Assembly (NCBI GenBank): GCA_032718475.1
Contig: JAUCBJ010001258.1
Coordinates: 1 to 26,334 of the forward strand
Origin: Nemertoderma westbladi
Taxonomy: Eukaryota; Xenacoelomorpha; Nemertodermatida; Nemertodermatidae
DNA length: 26,334 nucleotides
Direction of reading: 5' to 3'
Part shown: in pieces, positions 17,818 through 26,334 of the stretch
Numbering within the stretch: the first letter of the stretch is position 1
How the letters are laid out: the number at the start of each line of letters is the position of its first letter
Program-made: the position numbers and the translations under genes
The notes under the pieces: generated by a model
Told to the model about the DNA's origin: nothing
The model's database searches: none
Seen by the model: only the letters and a program-made list of their open reading frames with translations

Positions 17818-18453
17818 TTACAGATTTACACAATTGTCACGGTGTGGAAAGCGTAGAAAACGTTGAATGGTTTCCACATTCACGTTTTCGGTTCCTCGAT
17901 CTGAACGTATCAAATTTGGCACGCCCCCCATTGCGCAGACAACTTCTAAAAAATATTGACCTATGATAAAGGGATCATTATTAGTGGATGCACTCTTCAG
18001 CCAAATTAATTTGCGGCTATAACCGTCGATGCAGCCATGTATGGCTAAGCCAAACGGCTTTAGCTTATCCCATCCGTCCATATGGAATATAAAGTTTGGC
18101 CCCTTTGCTATGTAGGTTCGTCTCACAAGTTTATTCCCCAGGCGTTGTTTTACTAGGTCGGGATTTAAGACTTTCTGAATGAAGGCCACAATTTCCTCAC
18201 GGACAAAGAGGCCATACTTGAACAGCAGTATTTTCTTCATATGTCTATAGCCAGAAGAAGGCTCCGCAAGAATTGCACTAACTATTTCGGGTAACCGTTC
18301 GATTTGAAACCTCTTATGCAATTCCATATCGCCCAATCGTCGACGAATTGTTCGTATAGAAATATCCTCAAAGTGCTCTTCACGCAGTAAGCAAGAGATT
18401 TCCTTGTATGTAAATCCCTTCTTAAAGTATGCTAGCAACACGCGGTTGTCCAT
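17818..18453 (-). pseudogene. Integrase-core (DDE) transposase, C-terminal half missing
   Basis: The 211-residue ORF starts with a helix-turn-helix-like segment (LLAYFKKGFTYKEISCLL, IRTIRRRL, about 5-40). An integrase core follows from about 118: GPNFIFHMDGWDKLKPFGLA, with D126 as likely first catalytic Asp, D143 in CIDGYSRK, STNNDP at 156-161, and D185 in RSDRGTENVNV as second catalytic Asp. Animal relatives, as I recall them, continue for over 100 residues to an NQRIE-type motif with the catalytic Glu. Here the frame stops 26 residues after D185 and no frame downstream on the minus strand (17650-17817, or 16913-17035 beyond the nested element) encodes the rest. No good splice donor is visible. 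I therefore read it as truncated, making this copy non-autonomous. It converges on the HECT gene. Confidence 0.8.
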
Positions 18454-18575
18454 GTCCGTACGAAATAATTAAACGGATAGCTTACCGGTATCGCGTACAA
18501 TAAGACTACAGTCTAATCGTATTGCACACAATTAACAGCCAAGAATGAAGTACCTAAGCCTATGTAGGCCTACTT

Positions 18576-18882
18576 AGCAAAACATTGATTTTTTTTTATC
18601 AAAACATTAATTTTTTTTATCAAAACATTAATTTTTTTTTATCAAAACATTATTTTTTTTATACAAAACATTAATTTTTTTTTATCAAAACATTAATTTT
18701 TTTTTATCAAAACATTATTTTTTTTTATCAAAACATTAATGTTTTTTTATCAAAACATTATTTTTTTTTAACAAAGCATTAATTTTTTTTTAGCAAAACA
18801 TTAATTTATTTTTTCAAACTTAAATAACTTTTTTTAAACGTTAAAAAAAAAATGCAATAATTGGCCGCAACTCACCACCGTA
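18576..18882 (-). repeat. Right terminal inverted repeat with subterminal tandem repeats
   Basis: The outer about 90 bases are the inverse of the left end with only a few differences, mainly in homopolymer length. Inside are about 11 tandem units based on AAAACATTAATTTTTTTT with TATC or TAGC linkers. Units here mostly carry TATC where the left end has the complement of TAGC, so each end has been homogenised separately. Confidence 0.92.
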
Positions 18883-18883
18883 G

Positions 18884-19275
18884 AATACATAATATTATTC
18901 AGCTAATTGCTGGTTTATTAGTTTATTTTTATGTTACATTATTACTGCAACCAAACCGCACCTAAAACTATCCGACTACAGGGACTATGTTGTAATGGTC
19001 TATATTCTGATACCCCTATTAGACTAATTTTAATTTCGTTCCCATGGTACCCAATATTGGCAGGAGGCAGTGAAGGTAATGTTCAGTTAATCCGCATCAT
19101 ATCGGTAAGTAAATTATTAATTAAATAAAATAAAATTAAATAATAATAATTAATGTAATTAATTAATTTAAGTGTTATAATTATTATTACTTACTATGGT
19201 ACGTGGTACGGTACTGAATTAGACCCTAGGCCTAATTAATTAATTTAACGTGTTTTAATAAAAGAGGTCTATTAA
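18884..19275. other. Flank between transposon and WD40 exon
   Basis: After the target duplication come about 390 AT-rich bases. Apart from the weak plus-strand exon candidate at about 19004-19106 they hold only TAAT-rich sequence (19107-19180 and 19235-19285). On the minus strand this would be intron following the donor at 19283. Confidence 0.5.
19004..19106 (+). other. Possible WD40-blade exon fragment on the plus strand
   Basis: The plus strand reads ISFPWYPILAGGSEGNVQLI followed by RIIS, then a consensus donor (TCG/GTAAGT at 19107). The pattern (I.F....ILA.GS..G.V.L..I) matches the second half of a WD40 blade. It points towards the minus-strand WD40 exon rather than along it, so the two cannot belong to one collinear transcript. 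It could be an inverted paralogous piece or chance. Confidence 0.3.
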
Positions 19276-19283
19276 TTAATTAC

Positions 19284-20137
19284 CTGTAATAATATGCCGG
19301 TCTTCTTTACAGAAACCCACCGCTTGGATGCCGCTCCCCGTTCCTTTAATCCGGTTGATAACCTCCCCAGTTACAGAATTTAGAATATAAATCAACCCGG
19401 TGTTCCTCCCAACAGCAGCGATTCTGGATCCGTTCGGACTCAATACGATCCACCGGACGTTAGGAGTTGCTTCCTGTCTCCACAAGGTCTCCCCTGCACC
19501 AACAACGAAGCGATGGATCCCTCCTCCCCCATCTACCGACACCACTGACTCCCCATCCGGACCCCAACCCAGACTCCAGACCCTCCCACTGTGCCCCCGG
19601 TATTGGTACAACATCTCCTGGGTTTCGGTCACCCAAACTTTTACTGTTCTATCGTCCGAACCGCTGGCCAACCGGGACCCGTTCGAGTCGAACCGAATAC
19701 AGGTAACCGACCCAGAATGCCCCGCCCAGTTCGTAACCTTATATTTCCCCCCAGTTATTGATATAATAGAAATCCCCCCGTCGGTCCCACAAGTTGCAAC
19801 GACGTCCCGGTTGGAGGGATTTATATCTATTTCCCACCTATATTTATACTCCCCCCCACCAACCACTAACTCCCCCCTCGGTACCTCCACTACGACCCTC
19901 CAACCGGTCGTTTCCCGCTCCCAGACAGTCACCGTCCCCCCCCCGACCGGTTCCCGAGGCAACGCGGTTCCCGTCCGTAGAAACCGCGACTCTCCAGTAT
20001 TCGTTAGAACCTCCGGATCCCGGTAGATATTCCTTTTTGTAGAGAGTTGTTGAATTTATGATACAGGGGAGGTTGTAAGACACAAAGACAACCTCCTCGG
20101 TACCCGGGATCATTTTGAGATCCTTGATCGGCGCCAT
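19284..20137 (-). CDS. WD40-repeat protein exon, frame broken at a G run
   Basis: The ATG at 20137 (context ACAATGGCG, good for eukaryotes) opens MAPIKDLKMIPGTEEVVFVS. The frame holds to about 19950. At a run of nine G (plus-strand C, 19936-19944) it must shift by one base to continue as TVTVWERETTGWRVV and so on to 19284. Eight G would join the two halves seamlessly into about 285 residues with at least six beta-propeller blades, for example GHSGSVTCIRF...LASGSDDRTVKVW and GHSGRVWSLGWGPDG. The coding ends at ATTACAG/GTAATT, a splice donor (intron begins 19283), in the middle of a blade, so at least one further exon is expected at lower coordinates. WD40 proteins are scaffolds; no specific role can be read. 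The exon is markedly richer in G+C than its surroundings. A homopolymer sequencing error is more likely than a true null. Confidence 0.8.
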
Positions 20138-21801
20138 TGTTAGGGGGATTATTGAATCTAAAAGATAAAATAACAATTAACTTTCATTTCTTCTTCTTAT
20201 TCGAATATAATTATATATAATAAGGGGGGGGGGGGGGGGGGGGGGGGGAGTTTAACGGTTAATCCAACAGTGTCTATGTTGTAGTCACCACGAGCCGCCG
20301 AGAGTTTATTCTGTGTGAATAACAGATGTTGTCCTCACGTAAGTTTCAAGATGATATTTGGTTAGTATTTATTTTGAACAAGAATATAATACCTACTTAA
20401 TATTTATATATTAATTTGAAATATTTCAACTTAATATTAATATAACTAGACGGCTCCATCAGTGGACAGTTGGTGTTTGCAATTAGATGGAATTCATATA
20501 AATTAATTTAGAAATTACAAACTTGTTTTCCTCGGTGGGTCAAATTTTGGTGCGGCACCAAATTTTGAAATCCTTTCAATAGTTCAATCGCTTGTGACAA
20601 CTTATTTCTCGTGTTTTACAGGTTTATGGTTTATTTTAATACAAACTTTGTTTTTTTTCTAAATTTTATTTGTGAAAATATTTTTCGTGGAATTTCTTAA
20701 ATTTTATTACATGTGTTGAAAGAGCATCGAAGTAGAAAATGTTTGCAGCTTTGTATGTAATTTGAGCAAAATCCATGCTCAATAGTAAACTCAATATATT
20801 TACTCAATAGTAAATAACTTAATATATTCTTAATAAACTTAATATATTCCAGAACCATTAAATTATTTAACATTGAGTAAGGCAGCATCAGGAGGACGAG
20901 TACAGTAATTTGAACCCCAGAACTACGATAGCAATATAGTTTGCTAATAATTTACTTTAATAACTATTACAACAATCCGGTTAAGGATATTGTTGGTATA
21001 AATTGAATTGCACTAGCACAGAAATATAAGTAAAAAAAGTACCAATTTAAGAATAAAATTACGTATTATATGGCAAAAAACGTAGGGCCTAGCACATTTT
21101 TTTCAATATTCTCTCGACCCTTTATTAACTTCGCTGGCGCTCGGGAAATAAAATAACTCGAGTATAGTGGAAAAAAGTTGTAACTTTTATTTTCCTAAGT
21201 ACTAAATACTTAATTATACTAATAAAACGTATTTAATGTGAACAATACCGTCTGTGGGTAATGGATACATGACTTGTCCACCAAAAATACTATTCAATTA
21301 ATTCAGCCAATTTAGTTATATATCCAATTTGAAGTTTATGCAATATGTTACCCCTAGCGGCCAACATAGGAAAATATAGAAATTTTAGAAAGTAAACCAT
21401 TTAAATAAGTTTGACATCAATTTTTACTAACAAATTCGGGTGATTTTTGATGATCGAATCTTACGGCGATTGGATGAATTAAGCCTAGAGCTATACAACA
21501 CACATGACACAGTAATGTTTTACCTTGGAGCTTGGGTGTTATTATTCCCTTGGGCAAAATAACACCTATGCAATTAATGAATTAAAGTGAAACACACCGA
21601 AAATTTTCCAATTCCCTTGGGAAAAATAAATATAAACACCCCCAAAACTTTCCAAGCCCCATTTTGTAAACTCTTCCCCCAAACAATGCCCTTTTAGAAT
21701 CTGTAAATAGTTGTTAAGGGACAAAAATAATCGAAATGCATACCATAATAAATGTGTAACAACTTACTTATTCCCCAGAAGTTAGTTATTTTCCCAGTTA
21801 T

Positions 21802-21864
21802 TTAACCCGCGGGCAGGAAACAACCCGAGGGCGAAGCCCGAGGGTGTTCCTGCCCAAGGGTTAA
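21802..21864. repeat. Imperfect 63-bp hairpin
   Basis: Arms TTAACCCGCGGGCAGGAA and CACCCTCGGG-like sequence pair with their inverse across a CGAAG loop. The arms differ at a few positions and by small indels. CTCGGGCTTCGCC-type palindromes are familiar in invertebrate repeats; no coding. Confidence 0.7.
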
Positions 21865-21952
21865 GCATAGAGCAATATAAATTTGTTATTAATAGAAATT
21901 GTTTCCAACTTTATAACTACATGTAAAAATGGAAGCAGGACAATTCGGTCCC

Positions 21953-21998
21953 GGACAATTCGGTCCCATTTATTTTGTGTTATGGGACCGAATTGTCC
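21953..21998. repeat. Perfect 17-bp inverted repeat with preceding tandem copy
   Basis: GGACAATTCGGTCCCAT (21953-21969) and its exact reverse complement (21982-21998) flank a 12-base loop. A further direct copy of GGACAATTCGGTCC lies immediately before at 21938-21951. This is a strong potential cruciform or hairpin, about 190 bases before the large minisatellite. Confidence 0.9.
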
Positions 21999-22142
21999 GT
22001 GACCAAATCCTACCAATTGGTACTATAATGGTGAATGTTCTCAACCTTAGTATATATTTTTCTACGGTAACTAGTGTTTTTTTACTAGTTAATCATTAAA
22101 AAATTCACTTTTTATCCGCAAAATGCGGACATAAAATACTTT

Positions 22143-22164
22143 TTTGTCCGCATATGCGGACAAA
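22143..22164. repeat. 22-bp perfect palindrome at the edge of the large minisatellite
   Basis: TTTGTCCGCAT joined to its reverse complement ATGCGGACAAA forms a loopless palindrome. Related TCCGCAAAATGCGGA (22107-22121) and CGGATGCGGATA (22168-22179) words surround it, so this is a small cluster of CCGCAT/ATGCGG inverted words just before the first 42-bp unit. Confidence 0.9.
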
Positions 22165-22185
22165 CCCGGATGCGGATACACCCCT

Positions 22186-25100
22186 TCCACAGATCCCCCC
22201 ATACCTCCCACTCCGTCTCCTACACCATCCACAGATCCCCCCATACTTCCCGCACCGCCTCCCACACCCTCCAAAGATCCTCCTGTACTTCCCACTCCGT
22301 CTCCCACGCCGTCCACAGATCCCGCCATACCTCCCACTCCGTCTCCTACACCATCCACAGACCCTCCTGTACTTCCCACTCCGTCTCCTACACCCTCCAA
22401 AGATCCTCCTGTATTTCCCACTCCGTCTCCTACACCATCCACAGATCCCCCCATACCTCCCACTCCGTCTCCTACACCATCCACAGATCCCCCATACTTC
22501 CCACACCGCCTCCCACACCCTCCAAAGATCCTCCTGTACTTCCCACTCCGTCTCCCACACCGTCCACAGGTCCCCCCATACCTCCCACTCCGTCTCCTAC
22601 ACCATCCACAGATCCCCCCATACTTCCGACTCCGCCTCCCACACCCTCCAAAGATCCTCCTGTATTTCCCACTCCGTCTCCTACACCTCCACAGATCCCC
22701 CCATACCTCCCACTCCGTCTCCTACACCATCCACAGATCCCCCCATACCTCCCACTCCGTCTCCTACACCATCCACAGATCCTCCTGTACTTCCCACTCC
22801 GTCTCCCACACCGTCCACAGATCCCCCCATACTTCCCACTTCGCCTCCCACACCCTCCACAGATCCCCCCATACCTCCCACTCCGTCTCCTACACCATCC
22901 ACAGATCCCCCCATACTTCCGACTCCGCCTCCCACACCCTCCAAAGATCCTCCTGTACTTCCCACTCCGTCTCCCACACCCTCCACAGATCCCCCCATAC
23001 CTCCCACTCCGTCTCCCACACCCTCCAAAGATCCTCCTGTACTCCCCACTCCGTCTCCCACACCGTCCACAGATCCTCCTGTACTTTCCACTCCGTCTCC
23101 CACACCCTCCAAAGCTCCTCCTGTACTTCCCACTCCGTCTACTACACCCTCCACAGATCCCCCCATACCTCCCACTCCGTCTCCTACACCATCCACAGAT
23201 CCCCCATACTTCCGACTCCGCCTCCCACACCCTCCAAAGATCCTCCTGTACTTCCCACTCCGTCTCCCACACCCTCCACAGATCCCCCCATAGCTCCCAC
23301 TCCGTCTCCCACACCCTCCAAAGATCCTCCTGTACTTCCCACTCCGTCTCCCACACCGTCCACAGATCCTCCTGTACTTCCCACTCCGTCTCCCACACCG
23401 TCCACAGATCCTCCTGTACTTTTCACTCCGTCTCCCACACCCTCCAAAGATCCTCCTGTACTTCCCACTCCGCCTCCCACACCCTCCACAGATCCTCCTG
23501 TACTTCCCACTCCGTCTCCTACACCCTCCACAGATCCCCCCATACCTCCCACTCCGTCTCCTACACCATCCACAGATCCCCCATACTTCCGACTCCGCCT
23601 CCCACACCCTCCAAAGATCCTCCTGTACTTCCCACTCCGTCTCCCACACCCTCCACAGATCCCCCCATACCTCCCACTCCGTCTCCCACACCCTCCAAAG
23701 ATCCTCCTGTACTTCCCACTCCGTCTCCCACACCCTCCACAGATCCTCCTGTACTTCCCACTCCGTCTCCCACACCGTCCACAGATCCTCCTGTACTTTC
23801 CACTCCGTCTCCCACACCTCCAAAGATCCTCCTGTACTTCTCACTCCGCCTCCCACACCCTCCACAGATCCTCCTGTACTTCCCACTCCGTCTCCTACAC
23901 CCTCCACAGATCCCCCCATACCTCCCACTCCGTCTCCTACACCATCCACAGATCCTCATGTACTTCCGCTCCGCCCCACACCCTCCACAGATCCCCCCAT
24001 ACCTCCCACTCCGTCTCCTACACCATCCACAGATCCTCATGTACTTCCGACTCCGCCTCCCACACCCTCCAAAGATCCTCCTGTACTTCCCACTCCGTCT
24101 CCTACACCCTCCACAGATCCCCCCATACCTCCCACTCCGTCTCCACACCTCCACAGATCCTCATGTACTTCCGCTCCGCCTCCCACACCCTCCAAAGATC
24201 CCCTACTCCCACTCCGTCTCCACACCTCCACAGATCCTCTGTACTTCCCTCCGCCTCCCACACCCTCCAAAGATCCTCCTGTACTTCCCACTCCGTCTCC
24301 CACACCCTCCACAGATCCCCCCATACCTCCCACTCCGTCTCCTACACCATCCACAGATCCTCATGTACTTCCGACTCCGCCTCCCACACCTCCACAGATC
24401 CTCCCGTACTTCCCACTCCGTCTCCCACACCCTCCACAGATCCTCCTGTACTTCCCACTCCGTCTCCTACACCCTCCACAGATCCCCCCATACCTCCCAC
24501 TCCGTCTCCTACACCCTCCACAGATCCCCCCATACTTCCCACACCGCCTCCCACACCCTCCAAAGATCCTCCTGTACTTCCCACTCCGTCTCCCACACCC
24601 TCCACAGATCCCCCATACCTCCCACTCCGTCTCCCACACCATCCACAGATCCCTCCTGTACTTCCCACTCCGTCTCCCACACCCTCCAAAGATCCTCCTG
24701 TACTTCCCACTCCGTCTCCCACACCGTCCACAGATCCCCCCATACCTCCCACTCCGTCTCCCTACACCATCCACAGATCCCCCCATACTTCCGACTCCGC
24801 CTCCCACACCCCCCAAAGATCCTCCTGTATTTCCCACTCCGTCTCCTACACCCTCCACAGATCCCCCCATACCTCCCACTCCGTCTCCCTCCACCCTCCA
24901 CAGATCCCCCCGTACTTCCCACTCCGTCTCCCACACCGTCCACAGATCCCCCCATACTTCCCACTTCGCCTCCCACACCCTCCACAGATCCCCCCATACC
25001 TCCCACTCCGTCTCCTACACCATCCACAGATCCCCCCATACTTCCCACTCCGCCTCCCACACCCTCCAAAGATCCTCCTGTACTTCCCACTCCGTCTCCC

Positions 25101-26195
25101 ACACCCTCCACAGATCCCCCCATACCTCCCACTCCGCCTCCCACACCCTCCAAAGATCCTCCTGTACTCCCCACTCCTTCTCCCACACCGTACACAGATC
25201 CTCCTGTACTTTCCACTCCGTCTCTCACACCCTCCAAAGCTCCTCCTGTACTTCACACTCCGTCTACTACACCCTCCACAGATCCCCCCATACCTCCCAC
25301 TCCGTCTCCTACACCATCCACAGATCCCCCATACTTCCGACTCCGCCTCCCACACCCTCCACAGATCCTCCTGTACTTCCCTCGCTCCCACACCCTCCAA
25401 AGATCCTCCTGTACTTCCCACTCCGCTCCACACCCTCCACAGATCCCCCTACTCCCACTCCGTCTCCACACCCTCCACAGATCCCCCCATACCTCCCACT
25501 CCATCTCCTACACCATCCACAGATCCTCATGACTCCACTCCGCTCCCACACCCTCCAAGATCCCCTACCCCACTCCGTCTCCACACCGTCCACAGATCCT
25601 CATGTACTTCCGACTCCGCCTCCCACACCCTCCAAAGATCCTCCTGTACTTCCCACTCCGTCTCCTACACCCTCCACAGATCCCCCCATACCTCCCACTC
25701 CGTCTCCTACACCATCCACAGATCCTCATGTACTTCCACTCCGCCTCCCACACCCTCCAAAGATCCTCATGTACTTCCCACTCCGTCTCCTACACCCTCC
25801 ACAGATCCCCCCATACCTCCCACTCCGTCTCCCACACCATCCACAGATCCTCATGTACTTCCGACTCCGCCTCCCACACCCTCCAAAGATCCTCCTGTAC
25901 TTCCCACTCCGTCTCCTACACCCTCCACAGATCCCCCCGTACCTCCCACTCCGTCTCCCACACCATCCACAGATCCTCATGTACTTCCGTCTCCGCCTCC
26001 CACACCCTCCAAAGATCCTCCTGTACTTCCGACTCCGCCTCCCACACCCTCCAAAGATCCTCCTGTACTTCCCACTCCGCCTCCCACACCGTCCACAGAT
26101 CCTCCTGTACTTCCACTTCGCCTCCCACACTCTCCACAGATCCTCCTGTACTTCCCACTCCGTCTCCCACACCGTCCACAGATCCTCCTGTACTG
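22186..26195. repeat. 42-bp C-rich minisatellite, about 95 copies, 4 kb
   Basis: A typical unit is CCCACTCCGTCTCCCACACC followed by CTCCACAGATCCTCCTGTACTT, 42 bases. Variants alternate: CCTCCTGTACTT, CCCCCCATACCT and CCTCATGTACTT starts; CTCCACAGAT, CTCCAAAGAT and CATCCACAGAT ends. Units combine into 126-bp higher-order repeats, clearest from about 25595 onward. No stop codon exists in the unit in any forward frame, so very long open frames appear in all three at once. The frame that begins as PTPSPTPSTDPP slips repeatedly into the other two through single-base losses. Together with the lack of an ATG start (the longest frame begins at a TTG) this argues against a protein. The minus strand is rich in GGG tracts. 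Confidence 0.96.
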
Positions 26196-26334
26196 AAGTA
26201 GTTCTTACTAAAAGCCTATACATACTTTAGCAGCTTCAATGTACTGTACAGTCCTGTACATGTACAAGGCAGACTAGACAGGGGTGGCCTGTTAATGTTA
26301 GGGATTAAATTCAATGTTATTGAGTTTATTGTTT
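26196..26334. other. Flank after the minisatellite; no gene
   Basis: The last 139 bases are unique-looking AT-rich sequence with a small GTACTGTACAG/CTGTACATGTAC self-complementary cluster at 26240-26265. No coding signal is visible. Confidence 0.5.

Larger units (their letters stand above)
13981..18882. mobile_element. 4.9-kb TIR DNA transposon carrying a HECT E3 gene and an integrase-type transposase
   Basis: Both termini read TACGGTGGTGAGTTGC inward and are flanked by the direct repeat GAATAC (13975-13980 and 18883-18888), a perfect 6-bp target duplication. The inverted repeats extend about 300 bases and include a subterminal tandem repeat of 21-23 bases. Between them are a HECT ORF (plus, 14678-16540), a 42-bp minisatellite, a nested foldback element and an integrase-core ORF (minus, 17818-18453). 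Six-bp duplications and an IS3-like integrase core recall the IS3EU superfamily, an assignment from memory. The transposase lacks its C-terminal half, so this copy probably cannot move by itself, although its termini look young. It lies within or beside a WD40 locus. Confidence 0.92.
20138..22142. other. Noncoding stretch with G run and hairpins
   Basis: I see no gene in these 2 kb. The start includes the 5' flank of the WD40 exon, and a 25-G run lies at 20224-20248. The remainder is AT-rich with short direct repeats (CTTAATATATTC and CTCAATAGTAAA near 20777-20855). Several inverted repeats cluster from about 21535 onward: GGTGTTATT/AATAACACC at 21535-21566, and the hairpins at 21802-21864 and 21953-21998. 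The 63-residue ORF at 20697-20888 has no recognisable features. Confidence 0.6.

Noticed and set aside
13981-18882. Polinton/Maverick-type element, because of the integrase core and long inverted repeats
   Set aside because: No DNA polymerase B, packaging ATPase or capsid genes, and the whole is only 4.9 kb. The integrase core has the animal DNA-transposon style instead.
22144-26196. A 1350-residue Pro/Thr/Ser-rich protein
   Set aside because: It starts at TTG, the repeat slips between frames many times, and the other two forward frames are also open over long spans. It is a stop-free minisatellite, not a supported gene.

Overview
This is a piece of an AT-rich animal nuclear genome, probably from a marine invertebrate. 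The evidence is an intact two-ORF non-LTR retrotransposon, a ROCO GTPase with C-terminal CARD-like domains, spliced WD40 coding sequence, several foldback elements and long minisatellites. Recurring short motifs (ACCGGTAC, TAGGCCTA) are common in some marine invertebrate genomes, but I cannot fix the phylum. Nothing looks bacterial: there are no operons, ribosome sites or CRISPR array.

Layout. 167-5104: non-LTR retrotransposon with ORF1 (coiled coil plus RNA-binding region), a long inter-ORF spacer, ORF2 (PHD finger, endonuclease, reverse transcriptase) and a short TTGAAA tail. 5281-6709: 30-bp minisatellite. 7006-10320 (minus): Roc-COR protein with two CARD-like repeats and an N-terminus resembling the end of an NB-ARC module. 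10324-10668: foldback element touching the 5' end of that gene. 10759-11660: 12-bp repeats flanking a second foldback element and a reverse-transcriptase fragment. 11681-12648: 35-bp minisatellite. 12650-12877: possible Penelope-like fragment. 13162-13516: third foldback element.

13981-18882 is the most interesting object: a 4.9-kb DNA transposon with long terminal inverted repeats and a perfect 6-bp target duplication (GAATAC). It carries a HECT-type ubiquitin ligase gene, a 42-bp minisatellite directly after its stop, a nested foldback element and a convergent, 3'-truncated integrase-type (DDE) transposase.

18884-20137: WD40 sequence, namely a possible plus-strand exon and a clear minus-strand exon with a homopolymer frame break and a splice donor. 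20138-22185: noncoding, with a 25-G run and several hairpins. 22186-26195: about 95 copies of a 42-bp C-rich minisatellite that is open in all forward frames by composition and is probably not a gene.

The genes do not form a pathway. Most of the window is mobile or tandemly repeated DNA around two host-type genes (ROCO/CARD and WD40). The HECT transposon is the best candidate for a system worth following up; the ROCO/STAND-like protein is second, as a plausible innate-immunity or cell-death signalling gene.
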